From: CAZXWN01 sp964644695 [NCBI: uncultured bacterium]
Lineage (GTDB): Bacteria; UBP4; UBA4092
DNA: 64,000 nt
Assembly: GCA_964644695.1 (NCBI GenBank)
Contig: CAZXWN010000006.1
Coordinates: 1-64,000, forward strand
Direction: 5' to 3'
The notes below the pieces were generated by a model. It made no database searches and was not told the origin of the DNA. It worked only from the letters and a program-made list of their open reading frames with translations. Below, in pieces: positions 53,418-61,656 of the stretch. A program made the position numbers and the translations under genes. The stretch's first letter is position 1. Each line of letters begins with the position of its first letter.

Positions 53418-53969
53418 TTATGGACCAAAGCGGAGGATGTCTCCGTCACTGGTGGTTCCATTGGTGGGGTCATACTGTACTTCGCCTTCGTCATCATCGA
53501 CATCCGGTCCATGACTGGCAATATACCACATTCGGTTATTTCCGGCCCCAGGTTGTTCATTGTAATAACTCTCATACACTTCGGCAACACGGTCTAGCGT
53601 TTGATTTCCATTCAGATAATGAAAAGGATGATAGGGAGGTCTGCCTGATTCATTACTCTGGTTGGGGAATACTTCCTTTGTCAAAGATGACAAATAGGCC
53701 ACTGGAGTGGTCAGATTAATGGGCATAAAGAACTCACCTTCAGCTTCGTCATCCAGAGAATTGTTGTACCACGGATAAACATTATTATCGACATAATAAG
53801 ATTCTATTCCGGTGGCGGCGGTCTGCATTTCAGCCTTTACTCTGGAAACCTTACTTCGAACCTGGGCATTCAGAAAATTGGGGATGGCAATCGCCGCTAA
53901 AATGGCGATGATGGCCACAACAATCAATAATTCAATCAGGGTAAAACCCTGTCGAGAACGAGACAACAT
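53418..53969 (-). CDS. Type IV prepilin-like protein (pseudopilin)
   Basis: A 183-aa protein opening MLSRSRQGFTLIELLIVVAI, cut after Gly8 by prepilin peptidase. The helix continues NFLNAQVRSKVSRVKAEMQT and YYVDNNVYPW, near-identical in style to the prepilin at 47091-47687, with which it also shares the segment LTTPVAYLSSL. The C-terminus ends in an acidic region, DVDDDEGEVQYDPTNGTTSDGD, that may bind calcium like many GspG-type pseudopilins. A solitary gene; no secretion or pilus genes are adjacent. Confidence 0.92.
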   Translation of the reverse strand: MLSRSRQGFTLIELLIVVAIIAILAAIAIPNFLNAQVRSKVSRVKAEMQTAATGIESYYVDNNVYPWYNNSLDDEAEGEFFMPINLTTPVAYLSSLTKEVFPNQSNESGRPPYHPFHYLNGNQTLDRVAEVYESYYNEQPGAGNNRMWYIASHGPDVDDDEGEVQYDPTNGTTSDGDILRFGP

Positions 53970-54030
53970 GGTGATACGCTCCTTTAATTTTTGGGATTTA
54001 GTTTTAATGTGGAAAAGTAATGGTTAAAAA

Positions 54031-54501
54031 CTAAACCGATAAAGGAGGCGCACGGGGAGATTGCGGGTCATAAAAATACTGGATAAGGGGTTTATCAGGC
54101 TCAGGAATGAACCAGATGAAAGAAACAAGGGCAACCCATAATAGAGTTAATTCAGCAGGGATGCTGCCTAATAAAACTTGTTTCCCCATACAAACCCTGC
54201 AGGGTTTGTGGGGAGGATGAGAATGTTCAGCATGGGTGTGGCTGAGGGTGTACCCTATACCGGACAACAGGGTGATGGTTAGTAAAAATAAACTGATACA
54301 AGACCAAAATATAAAATCGGGAAGATAAGAAAATAAAGAGTTTTCAAAAGTACAAACAGGACAATGTTGAGCCATACCGACCGCCAGGCTTGCATGTCCG
54401 TGTAATGGAGATATACCAGTCAGGGTAATCAGTGAAAATAAAATCAGGATAATAATAGCGGTTAATTTCTGATTTCTAAAGCTGTTTACTATTTTGACCA
54501 T
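54031..54501 (-). CDS. Small membrane protein with His/Cys motifs, unknown function
   Basis: A 156-aa protein with three hydrophobic helices (about 14-31, 62-86 and 117-134). The first loop has HGHASLAVGMAQHCPVC; the second has HTHAEHSHPPHKPCRVC: two clusters of His with a CxxC, suited to binding a metal such as copper or zinc. The C-terminus PRAPPLSV resembles the RxPP tails of small copper-related membrane proteins of the DUF2946 kind, but the match is too short to assign. It is 62 nt upstream of the second prepilin on the same strand. Not recognised. Confidence 0.65.
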   Translation of the reverse strand: MVKIVNSFRNQKLTAIIILILFSLITLTGISPLHGHASLAVGMAQHCPVCTFENSLFSYLPDFIFWSCISLFLLTITLLSGIGYTLSHTHAEHSHPPHKPCRVCMGKQVLLGSIPAELTLLWVALVSFIWFIPEPDKPLIQYFYDPQSPRAPPLSV

Positions 54502-54658
54502 CTTAGTATTGTATCTGAAATGAATAACTTTAATGCCACTATATATTTGTTACAGGCATTTTGATGGTTCCTGCCGGAGGTGTTCTTTAGGAATATATTG
54601 ACCATCTCAAATCTCAATGTAATTCATCTAAAAACAAGCCTTTACTTCATTAATTGTG

Positions 54659-54705
54659 ACGAATCATCCACGGAGCAGCTCGGACCAGGTCCGTGGATGA
54701 TTCGT
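54659..54705 (-). repeat. 47-bp palindromic intergenic repeat, copy 4 (perfect arms)
   Basis: ACGAATCATCCACGGA (54659-54674) and TCCGTGGATGATTCGT (54690-54705) are perfect 16-bp complements. The loop reads CCTGGTCCGAGCTGC on the minus strand, the orientation of copy 3. It lies between the His/Cys membrane-protein gene and dus. Confidence 0.95.
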
Positions 54706-54763
54706 TATTGAAAAAAGAGAAGAAAATTGATTACAGGAAGAGCTTTATTGTTTATTCTGATGA

Positions 54764-55756
54764 TTAGAGGGTGGGGAGGGTTTCCAGATATTGATTCGTC
54801 AGATTACAAAATTCAGCGTACTGGTGAATATTGTTGAGCTGACCACGAAGATGAGAGGCTCTCGGCCATCCTTCAATATAATAATGAGCATGAGTCCGAA
54901 ACATCCTGCAGGCAATATCTTCGCCATAAATATCAACCATCATCGAAAGATGTTCCCGCATTAATGCAATTCTCTCGGAAACTGGAGGTTCTGGACTGGC
55001 AATTTGTCCCGATAACAGTTCAAGTGTTTGGGCAAATATCCACGGATGACCCATGGCACCCCGGGCAAGCATCGCCCCATCAATTCCCGTTTCATTGAAC
55101 ATCCGGATAATATCCGGAGCTTTCATCAGTCCCCCAGACCCGATAACCGGAATGTTCAGGATAGCTTTGAGTTCCTTTAATAATTCCCATCTGGGAGTGC
55201 CGGAATAGGGTTTATCTGCTGTTCTGGGGTGTAGTGTGATAGCTGACAGTCCCGTTCCTTTAAGTTTTTCTGCAATCTCCAGAATGTTAATGGTATTTTC
55301 TGTTCTCCCAGACCGAATCTTGATCGTTACCGGCACCTTCACCGCCGAGACCATTTGATGAATCATCTCTGCCAGACGGTCAGGGTCGGACATCATGGCC
55401 GCCCCCGCATTTTGTTTGATTACTTTTTTTACGGGACATCCACAATTGATATCAATGACAGCCGCTCCATGGTCTTCCACAATACGGGCGGCTTTGACCA
55501 TTCGGTCAGGTTCGGAACCAAATAATTGAACTCCCAGAGGCTGGTCATCGGGAGTGGTTTTTAACATTTCAAAGGTCTTTTTAGAATCGTAATGAAGCGC
55601 CGTTGCGGATACCATCTCCGTAAAAGCCAGGGCCGCCCCATACCGTCTGCACAAAAGCCGAAAGGGTAAATCAGTGAATCCAGCCAGTGGAGCCAGGATC
55701 AAAGGATTTGGAAGGGTCAGAGTGCCTATTTTCAGGGGTTGAATCATAAAGTTCAA
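54764..55756 (-). CDS. dusB: tRNA-dihydrouridine synthase (DusB-like)
   Basis: A 330-aa FMN enzyme that reduces uridines in tRNA D-loops. Motifs: LAPLAGFTDLPFR near the start, the catalytic Cys in INCGCPVKKVIKQNAGAAMM, and KIRSGR and HPRTADKPYSG for tRNA and FMN contacts; IGSGGLMKAPD follows. Length matches DusB, the ancestral bacterial form. An alternative start three codons in is possible. It is not obviously part of an operon. Confidence 0.94.
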   Translation of the reverse strand: MNFMIQPLKIGTLTLPNPLILAPLAGFTDLPFRLLCRRYGAALAFTEMVSATALHYDSKKTFEMLKTTPDDQPLGVQLFGSEPDRMVKAARIVEDHGAAVIDINCGCPVKKVIKQNAGAAMMSDPDRLAEMIHQMVSAVKVPVTIKIRSGRTENTINILEIAEKLKGTGLSAITLHPRTADKPYSGTPRWELLKELKAILNIPVIGSGGLMKAPDIIRMFNETGIDGAMLARGAMGHPWIFAQTLELLSGQIASPEPPVSERIALMREHLSMMVDIYGEDIACRMFRTHAHYYIEGWPRASHLRGQLNNIHQYAEFCNLTNQYLETLPTL

Positions 55757-56046
55757 AGGGTAATATGTTTATTCATACAATAATCAGATTTTAGAACACT
55801 CCTTCATTTTAAGGAGGAGTGGTAGATTCGCCGTCGAAATGATTGATTTTTTATTTTACAACTAAATCCCTATTCCTATCATCTTTATAGTCTACCCCTC
55901 CGTCAACGAGTGGTCTTTACGGAATGTATTTATAAAATAATTGTCAGGATTTGGGCTTTGAGATTGTCTATATATAAAGAAGGTCTGATACGGCGTTGTC
56001 AGAATCTGAAAAGTTATTTATAATCCAACAAACAAGGAGTGTTGAT

Positions 56047-57438
56047 ATGAAACTCATCCAGGGACTGCGTTGGTTCATTATTATTATCTGTCTGGGAGCT
56101 TTTATTGTCCCAACATTGGTACATGCGGATTTAATCTTTCTTAAAAACGGGAAAATTATCGAAGGGTCTGTGAAAAATCCTGAAGGCCCGATTCTGGACA
56201 TCGAAACCGGTCGTGGAATTATGAAGATCAATAAATCCACCGTAGAACGGATTCAGTATCAACCGAAAACAAATGAATTTACGAATTTTGTCCTGGAAGT
56301 TTACAGCGATGTAAAGAAAGAGAATACGGACAGGGTTATCCAATATTTGGTGGCAAAGGGTGTGGAACGAGTCCGGATGACCTTTGAGGATCCTTATTAT
56401 AAGGTCAATGTGGGCCCTTTCCCGAAGGAATCCGAAGCATTGGATGTGTCTCAGAAAATCGGAGCCATGGGGGTTCCCTTTGTGGCGGCAGATAAACTCC
56501 GAATTATTCAGATTAAAGCCAAACAGGCCGCGGCCTTTTTTGAGAAACCTTCCGCCAGTATGGTCCAAACCAATATTGCCCTGTCTGAAAATGGAGCCAA
56601 AGTGGAAGCGGATTCATTCCAGGAGGGTTTCCCGGCACTAAATGCTGTGGACGGTAATGTTCGTGACCCGGAAAGCCGTTGGATTTCAAAAAATATTCCC
56701 GGATCCCACTCCCTGGTTATTCAGTTTCCTGAACCGAAACCCTTTGAACGCATTGAGATATACACTGGAGGGGAAACCGATCCTGCGTATGTCCTGAAAG
56801 ACTTCTCCGTCCAATACTGGAATGGTGTGGAATGGGTGGATTTAGGTAATGTTCGGGGAAATCTGGCTGAAAATCCCAGTTTTAGTTTCTCTCCCGTTAC
56901 TTCTAATCGGGTTCGTCTTTATGTTACGGGAAGCAATTATCTGGATAATGCTGCCAGAGTGTTTGAAATCAATGTCTTATCCAAGCAGGAAAGGCAAATG
57001 TCTGCCTTGCCTCGCGAAAAACAAACTCGTGCAGAATTTAACCTGATTGACCCTGAATTCTTGAAGTCTAACGGAGTTTTTACTACAAAACCGGGACAAT
57101 GGTATGAAATCCCTGTCAAACTTACTTATGAAGTGACCTCTGCCACTGGAATAAATCTGGCGATCAACCCCGATTTTGACAGTTATTGGAAGGACCTTAA
57201 GTTCCGTGAATACATTGGGTTATCGACGGTAGAGGCCAGCACTACCCTTAATTTCGATACCAAATTTGCCGAAAATCCGACTGTGGAAGGGTTGGGACAG
57301 TTAAAAGCACATCTTCGAAGCCGTACCCCCGCCCGTCCCGGCACCTACCCCCGGTCCATTCGAGTTAACTTCTATGACCCGGCAAATTATAATATGCTCC
57401 GGACCCGGGAATTTACATTCCAACTTGTCGTTGAATGA
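56047..57438 (+). CDS. Secreted protein with SPOR-like and discoidin (F5/8C) domains
   Basis: A 463-aa exported protein; signal peptide about 1-27. The ATG at 56047 has AAGGAG upstream, whereas an earlier in-frame start would displace the signal. A short beta segment (ADLIFLKNGKIIEGSV, about 28-72) leads to a SPOR-like region (about 85-155: RVRMTFEDPYYKVNVGPFPKESEAL), which in other proteins binds denuded peptidoglycan. An F5/8-type C galactose-binding-like domain spans about 180-310 (NAVDGNVRDPESRW, LVIQFPEPKPFERIEIY), then a C-terminal Ig-like strand domain. Probably a wall or surface glycan-binding protein. Confidence 0.78.
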   Translation: MKLIQGLRWFIIIICLGAFIVPTLVHADLIFLKNGKIIEGSVKNPEGPILDIETGRGIMKINKSTVERIQYQPKTNEFTNFVLEVYSDVKKENTDRVIQYLVAKGVERVRMTFEDPYYKVNVGPFPKESEALDVSQKIGAMGVPFVAADKLRIIQIKAKQAAAFFEKPSASMVQTNIALSENGAKVEADSFQEGFPALNAVDGNVRDPESRWISKNIPGSHSLVIQFPEPKPFERIEIYTGGETDPAYVLKDFSVQYWNGVEWVDLGNVRGNLAENPSFSFSPVTSNRVRLYVTGSNYLDNAARVFEINVLSKQERQMSALPREKQTRAEFNLIDPEFLKSNGVFTTKPGQWYEIPVKLTYEVTSATGINLAINPDFDSYWKDLKFREYIGLSTVEASTTLNFDTKFAENPTVEGLGQLKAHLRSRTPARPGTYPRSIRVNFYDPANYNMLRTREFTFQLVVE

Positions 57439-57460
57439 TATCGCATTTTAGTGCGTTTTC

Positions 57461-57490
57461 TTGACAGTAGGAACCTATTGACGGTATGAT
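57461..57490 (+). promoter_or_regulatory. Candidate promoter of rpsU-apt
   Basis: TTGACA (57461-57466), an 18-nt spacer and TATGAT (57485-57490). The start point is predicted at about 57497, the first base of a leader hairpin. Confidence 0.6.
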
Positions 57491-57496
57491 ATTAGG

Positions 57497-57527
57497 ACGG
57501 CAATGTCACAGAGGTCAGTATTGCCGT
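57497..57527 (+). promoter_or_regulatory. Stem-loop at the start of the rpsU leader
   Basis: ACGGCAAT (57497-57504) pairs perfectly with ATTGCCGT (57520-57527), then TTATT. It may be a terminator for the preceding gene or a protective or regulatory hairpin at the 5' end of the rpsU message. Confidence 0.6.
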
Positions 57528-57578
57528 TTATTAGACGAAATTTTTAACCTTATATAGAAATGGGGTGTCCCATCTATC

Positions 57579-57776
57579 ATGGCAGAAGTGCGGATTTCAG
57601 AGAATGAAACCATAGACCGCGCTTTGAAACGCTTCAAAAAAGAATGTGAAAAACATGGCATTCTGGCTGAAGTGAAAAAACGGGAGTTCTATGAAAAGCC
57701 CAGTGTCAAGCGTAAACGGAAAAGAATTGCAGCCATTCGCAAAATCAAAAAACGTGAGTCTAAATTTAACAGATAA
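57579..57776 (+). CDS. rpsU: Ribosomal protein bS21
   Basis: A 65-aa basic protein of the small subunit that takes part in initiation of translation. The N-terminus [26 protein letters not shown] is the conserved helix pair; [24 protein letters not shown] is the C-terminal basic arm. Length is typical. apt follows by 17 nt on the same strand. Confidence 0.96.
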   Translation: MAEVRISENETIDRALKRFKKECEKHGILAEVKKREFYEKPSVKRKRKRIAAIRKIKKRESKFNR

Positions 57777-57793
57777 ATATTAGGAGTTCTCGA

Positions 57794-58321
57794 GTGCCTG
57801 ATTTAAAACACGAAATCAGTCAGATAATTAGAGATATTCCGGATTTTCCAAAACAAGGGGTGATATTCAAGGATATCACCCCTTTACTGCGTCATCCGGA
57901 AGCATTCAAAAAAGTTATCGACTGGATGATTGAACCGCATTTGAATAAGGGAATAGATATTATTGTAGGTGTTGAGTCCCGTGGATTTATGTTTGCCAGC
58001 CCTGCCGCGTATAAGCTGGGTGCGGGTGTTGTTCCGGTCCGTAAACCCGGTAAACTCCCTTGGAAAACGCTGGAAGCCTCCTACCAGTTAGAGTATGGGG
58101 TGGACAGACTTCAGATTCATCAAGATGCCATCACTCCCGGACAGAAAGTCTTGATTTTGGATGATGTCCTGGCTACCGGCGGAACTGCCGAAGCCACCTC
58201 ATCCCTGATTAAAAAACTGGGGGGAGAGATCGTCGAAGCTTGTTTCCTGATAGAGTTGTCTTTCCTGAAGGGTCGAGATAAACTTCCTGGCGTACCTGTC
58301 CGCAGCCTTTTACAATTTTAA
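57794..58321 (+). CDS. apt: Adenine phosphoribosyltransferase
   Basis: A 175-aa purine-salvage enzyme that joins adenine and PRPP to make AMP. GVESRGFMFASPAA and the PRPP loop VLILDDVLATGGTAEA (about 116-131) are diagnostic; DFPKQGVIFKDITPLL is the family N-terminus. It starts with GTG preceded by AGGAG 7 nt away. Likely cotranscribed with rpsU. Confidence 0.97.
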   Translation: MPDLKHEISQIIRDIPDFPKQGVIFKDITPLLRHPEAFKKVIDWMIEPHLNKGIDIIVGVESRGFMFASPAAYKLGAGVVPVRKPGKLPWKTLEASYQLEYGVDRLQIHQDAITPGQKVLILDDVLATGGTAEATSSLIKKLGGEIVEACFLIELSFLKGRDKLPGVPVRSLLQF

Positions 58322-58346
58322 AATATTATTTTGATAATCCAGGTAC

Positions 58347-58375
58347 TTGTAGGGAGTGTCATCTTTTCCTATAAT
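58347..58375 (+). promoter_or_regulatory. Candidate promoter for the tRNA-Arg gene
   Basis: TTGTAG (58347-58352), a 17-nt spacer and perfect TATAAT (58370-58375), about 90 nt upstream of the tRNA. The interval contains GC-rich sequence that would form the 5' leader. Confidence 0.6.
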
Positions 58376-58465
58376 GAGTAACAGAATGCTCAACCCGCAC
58401 CTTTCGGTCTTTCGTTGAAATCGCGGGCAACGTCCCCGGTATTTCTCTGGGGTACCAACCGGGAT

Positions 58466-58542
58466 GCGCCCGTAGCTCAGTTGGATAGAGCAGCGGTTTC
58501 CTAAACCGTTGGTCGGGGGTTCAACTCCCTCCGGGCGCACCA
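58466..58542 (+). tRNA. tRNA-Arg (anticodon CCT)
   Basis: A 77-nt cloverleaf. The acceptor stem GCGCCCG/CGGGCGC is perfect and the CCA end is encoded (58540-58542). The anticodon loop TTCCTAA is closed by a 5-bp stem; T33, anticodon CCT (decodes AGG) and A37 are in place. The T arm has GGTTCAACTCC. It is preceded by a good promoter. Confidence 0.97.
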
Positions 58543-58593
58543 AATTCTTGATGGCTCGGAATTTTATTTGAAGGATAAGGAAGCACAATAACA

Positions 58594-59322
58594 ATGTCAA
58601 AAATTGACAAACACACGCTCAAAGATAATGAAGTAGATCATTTTATTGTTAAAGCGCGGGAATTTGTTCAGGAAAATCCCCGTCAGATCATCATTCCAAT
58701 AATTGTCGTTGTGGCTGTTGTTGCCGGTGGGATTTTCGGAGTTAATTACTATAAATCACAGAGTGTAAAAGGTGATTTATCTTTAACCTCGGCCCAAATC
58801 CGCTATCAGCAGGTTGATAATGCCTCTGACCGTGGTTCTGAACTGTTAGCTTTAAGTGAATCAGAAAAAGCCTTTAAGAAAACAGCCCAGGATTATTCCG
58901 GAAATCGTTATGGAAAAATCGCCCGGGTCTATGTGGCTGATAATATGTATAAAGCCGGCAAGTATGATGATGCCATCAAGGCCTATCGGGAAGCTATTTC
59001 ATCCGGTGCCCCTAAGAAGGGTGAAACTGCTGCATGGGCTCAAATGTCTATTGGATATTGTTATCTGAATAAGAATGATTACAAAACCGCTAAAACTGAA
59101 TTTGAAACGCTGACGAATAAATATCCGGATTCTTTCCTGGTTCCTTCTGCTAAGTTGCAAATTGCCAGCTGTCTGGAAAAAAGCAATGATGTAGAAAAGG
59201 CCAAGGAAATATACAAATCTGTCGCTGAAACTTATACGGACAGTTCCTGGGGCGCTGAAGCCAAGACTCGATTAGCGGCTTTGGGCGTTGATATTGCTCA
59301 GACTGCCAAGTCAGCCAAATAA
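58594..59322 (+). CDS. Membrane-anchored TPR protein (YfgM-like)
   Basis: A 242-aa protein with a short cytoplasmic N-terminus, one transmembrane helix (about 32-53, IIIPIIVVVAVVAGGIFGVNYY) and TPR-type helices in the outer domain (about 60-235; for example KYDDAIKAYREAISSG, NDYKTAKTEFETLTNKYPD). The layout matches YfgM, the SecYEG-associated periplasmic chaperone partner, and other TPR-21 proteins, but similarity beyond that is not certain. The following TPR gene is on the same strand 70 nt away. Confidence 0.8.
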   Translation: MSKIDKHTLKDNEVDHFIVKAREFVQENPRQIIIPIIVVVAVVAGGIFGVNYYKSQSVKGDLSLTSAQIRYQQVDNASDRGSELLALSESEKAFKKTAQDYSGNRYGKIARVYVADNMYKAGKYDDAIKAYREAISSGAPKKGETAAWAQMSIGYCYLNKNDYKTAKTEFETLTNKYPDSFLVPSAKLQIASCLEKSNDVEKAKEIYKSVAETYTDSSWGAEAKTRLAALGVDIAQTAKSAK

Positions 59323-59392
59323 TAACTAACGAAGTATTATACTGGGATGAAGTTTTGATAATTACGCACTCCTGGTTTAAGGAGATATGAAC

Positions 59393-60022
59393 ATGAAAAC
59401 AAGATCACTAAAATTATGGGCAATATTGGGAGCATTGGTCCTCACTTCAGTGTGGAGCTGGTCCGCTGAAACATCCACAGACACCACAGTCAGTACGGAT
59501 TCTATTCAACACAAAATTGAATCTGCTCAGAAATCATTAGACCAACAAAACTATGACAAGGCTCTGGCAGAATTAATCGAAGTTATTAAGCAACAACAGA
59601 AGACTATTGATTCAATGAAGAATTCTACCGTGTTACCTCCGGCTCCGGGACCCAATGCTACTCAGGAGGAAAAAGACAGTTTCCTGAAACAAGTGAGTAA
59701 AAGTATTCCATTCTTGGGTGCCGATATTGGAGATGTAGAATACCAATGGCAAAAGGCGTATGATTTGCAGCACAAGGCTGTCTTTGATATGTCCCGCAAA
59801 CAGGCAATACCCGTTTTCGAAGAGTCCATCAAGGAATATCGCCGTCTAATTGAACTGTATCCCCAGTCTCGGCGGGCTCCTCAGGCGACTCGGCAAATTG
59901 GCTGGATTTTACAAACTCAGTTAAAGAGAAAAGAAGAAGCCAAAATCGAGTGGAACACCATTTTAACGAAATATCCCAATTCACCTTATGTGGCAGATGC
60001 CCGGAAGTATTTAGGGCAATAA
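59393..60022 (+). CDS. Exported TPR protein
   Basis: A 209-aa protein from the ATG at 59393, chosen because the AGGAG upstream is then 8 nt away rather than 2. Signal peptide about 1-25 (LWAILGALVLTSVWSWSA). A TPR-like helix pair about 40-60 (QNYDKALAELIEVIKQQQKT) and another about 135-205 (AIPVFEESIKEYRRLIELYPQSRRAPQATRQ) are seen. Function unknown; the surrounding genes suggest an envelope role. The protease ctpA follows after a structured gap. Confidence 0.75.
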   Translation: MKTRSLKLWAILGALVLTSVWSWSAETSTDTTVSTDSIQHKIESAQKSLDQQNYDKALAELIEVIKQQQKTIDSMKNSTVLPPAPGPNATQEEKDSFLKQVSKSIPFLGADIGDVEYQWQKAYDLQHKAVFDMSRKQAIPVFEESIKEYRRLIELYPQSRRAPQATRQIGWILQTQLKRKEEAKIEWNTILTKYPNSPYVADARKYLGQ

Positions 60023-60057
60023 AATAAACAAATCAACCTGGAAAAAAGATTTTATAG

Positions 60058-60104
60058 CGGCCCTGCGATGCCCGTTCCTTTGAAGGACCGGACACGGAGG
60101 GCCG
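60058..60104 (+). promoter_or_regulatory. GC-rich stem-loop before ctpA
   Basis: Outer stem CGGCCCT/AGGGCCG (60058-60064, 60098-60104) encloses an inner hairpin in which TCCTT pairs with AAGGA, each arm extended by CCG/CGG across single bulges. The 47-nt structure is just upstream of the ctpA Shine-Dalgarno. There is no T-run, so it is not a usual terminator; it may be a leader or processing element. Confidence 0.5.
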
Positions 60105-60123
60105 ACCAATATCGGAGAATTAA

Positions 60124-61533
60124 ATGTCATTTCAGCCTTCCAAAAAGCCCCTGAAAATATTCATCATCGTCACATTACTCCTGGTTGTGTCCTTGATTGT
60201 CGGAAGTGGTTTTTCCCGTGCCAAAAACAGTGGCAGTGGTTCTGATATATATGAAAACCTGCAGTTGTTTGCGGAAGTCCTGGCAAAAGTGCAGAATAAC
60301 TATGTTGAGGAAGTGTCTCCGAAGAAGTTGGTGGAAGGCGCTATTCGTGGCATGATTGCAACACTGGACCCTTTTTCTCAATTCATGGACCCAGAGCAGT
60401 ATAAAGACTTGGAAACCAATACTACAGGTGAATTTGGTGGGCTTGGAATCCAAATCATCATGAAAGACAATTGGGTTACTGTTGAATCTCCCATTGAAGG
60501 GACTCCCGCGTTTAAGGCAGGAATAAAGGCCAATGACCGGATTGTCAAAATTAATGATGAATCTACGGAAGGTTTTACCCTTGAGCAAGCTGTTAGTAAA
60601 ATGCGTGGTCCCAAAGGCACTCAGGTTAAAATTCATATTTTCCGTAAAGGGTTAAAAGAACCCATGGCTTTTGTCATCACCCGGGATATTATTCTCCTGG
60701 ACAGTGTGAATGCAAAGATGATTCAGGAAAAACCCGAGAAAATTGGGTATATCCGTATCAAGGAATTCAGAGAAAAGACCGGTGCGGATCTTGCTGCTGC
60801 ATTAGAAAAGCTGACGAAGGACGGAATGACAGCGCTTATCCTGGACCTTCGTTATAATCCCGGCGGACTGCTTGATTCTTCTGTTGAAGTGTCAGATTTA
60901 TTTCTCCCTGCAAATCAGATTGTTGTCAGTACCAAAGGTCGGGCTCCTGGCAACGATAAGGAATATCGTACCAGTGATGGAGAAATCGTTAAGTACTTGA
61001 ATGTTCCAATGGTGGTGTTAGTTAATGAAGGGTCTGCCAGTGCTGCTGAAATCGTGTCTGGAGCTTTACAGGACCATCACCGTGCCATATTAATTGGACC
61101 TTTGGGTAAACGCACCTTTGGTAAAGGTTCCGTTCAATCCGTGATGAATTTACGCAATGGAACAGCTTTACGGTTGACGACAGCGAAATACTATACACCC
61201 AGTGGAAAATCGATACATGGAACGGGTCTAAGACCTGATTTGGAAGTTGAGGTTCCCCGAGATGTTGAAGATTCTATTTTGTTCTCTGGTAAGCTGGGTG
61301 AGTTAACTGTTGCCAAGGTTACCCGAACCCTATCTGATGAATCGACAATTCGATTCGATACCAGTGAAACAGAAAAGGTTGAGGATGCTCAATTAATGTA
61401 TGCTCTGTCTATCTTCAAAAAGAAAGAGTATTTCCCCAAACCAGGATTTGTAAATCCTCCACCTCCTCCACCAGACAAATCTACGACAGATAGAAATCAT
61501 AGTGTTTCTACTACAAAAACTCTGGATAAATAA
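60124..61533 (+). CDS. ctpA: C-terminal processing protease (S41 family)
   Basis: A 469-aa exported or membrane-anchored serine protease. An N-terminal hydrophobic helix (about 10-30) is followed by a PDZ domain (about 98-180: FGGLGIQIIMKDNWVTVESPIEGTPAFKAGI) and the S41 catalytic domain: Ser306 in GSASAAEI and Lys334 in RTFGKGSVQ form the dyad. Compared with the usual GEPTFGKG, GPLGKRTFGKG has three more residues. The C-terminal tail PPPPPP suggests a flexible end. Such proteases trim envelope proteins. A terminator follows. Confidence 0.95.
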   Translation: MSFQPSKKPLKIFIIVTLLLVVSLIVGSGFSRAKNSGSGSDIYENLQLFAEVLAKVQNNYVEEVSPKKLVEGAIRGMIATLDPFSQFMDPEQYKDLETNTTGEFGGLGIQIIMKDNWVTVESPIEGTPAFKAGIKANDRIVKINDESTEGFTLEQAVSKMRGPKGTQVKIHIFRKGLKEPMAFVITRDIILLDSVNAKMIQEKPEKIGYIRIKEFREKTGADLAAALEKLTKDGMTALILDLRYNPGGLLDSSVEVSDLFLPANQIVVSTKGRAPGNDKEYRTSDGEIVKYLNVPMVVLVNEGSASAAEIVSGALQDHHRAILIGPLGKRTFGKGSVQSVMNLRNGTALRLTTAKYYTPSGKSIHGTGLRPDLEVEVPRDVEDSILFSGKLGELTVAKVTRTLSDESTIRFDTSETEKVEDAQLMYALSIFKKKEYFPKPGFVNPPPPPPDKSTTDRNHSVSTTKTLDK

Positions 61534-61551
61534 GTAATTCGCAGAATATAT

Positions 61552-61584
61552 AAAAAGAGGGAAACCTTCCGTTTCCCTCTTTTC
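61552..61584 (+). terminator. Rho-independent terminator after ctpA
   Basis: AAGAGGGAAAC pairs with GTTTCCCTCTT around CTTCC, followed by TTCTTTT. Confidence 0.92.
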
Positions 61585-61590
61585 TTTTAT

Positions 61591-61619
61591 TTATAATTAT
61601 TCGATGGTATTGCTATAAT
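61591..61619 (+). promoter_or_regulatory. Candidate promoter of the first BMP lipoprotein gene
   Basis: A weak TTATAA (61591-61596), a 17-nt spacer and perfect TATAAT (61614-61619), about 40 nt before the chosen ATG. Confidence 0.5.
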
Positions 61620-61656
61620 TCAATGCTAGATATCCATCATAAGGAGAATGATACAT

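Noticed and set aside
58310-58600. A 96-codon minus-strand frame opposite the tRNA-Arg gene (RPEGVEPPTNGLGNRCSIQLSYGR)
   Set aside because: This sequence is the well-known false protein produced by reading the complement of a tRNA gene; it has no independent support.
60058-60104. The stem-loop before ctpA as a fifth copy of the 47-bp palindrome
   Set aside because: Equal length is a coincidence; neither the arms nor the TCCGAGC loop are present.
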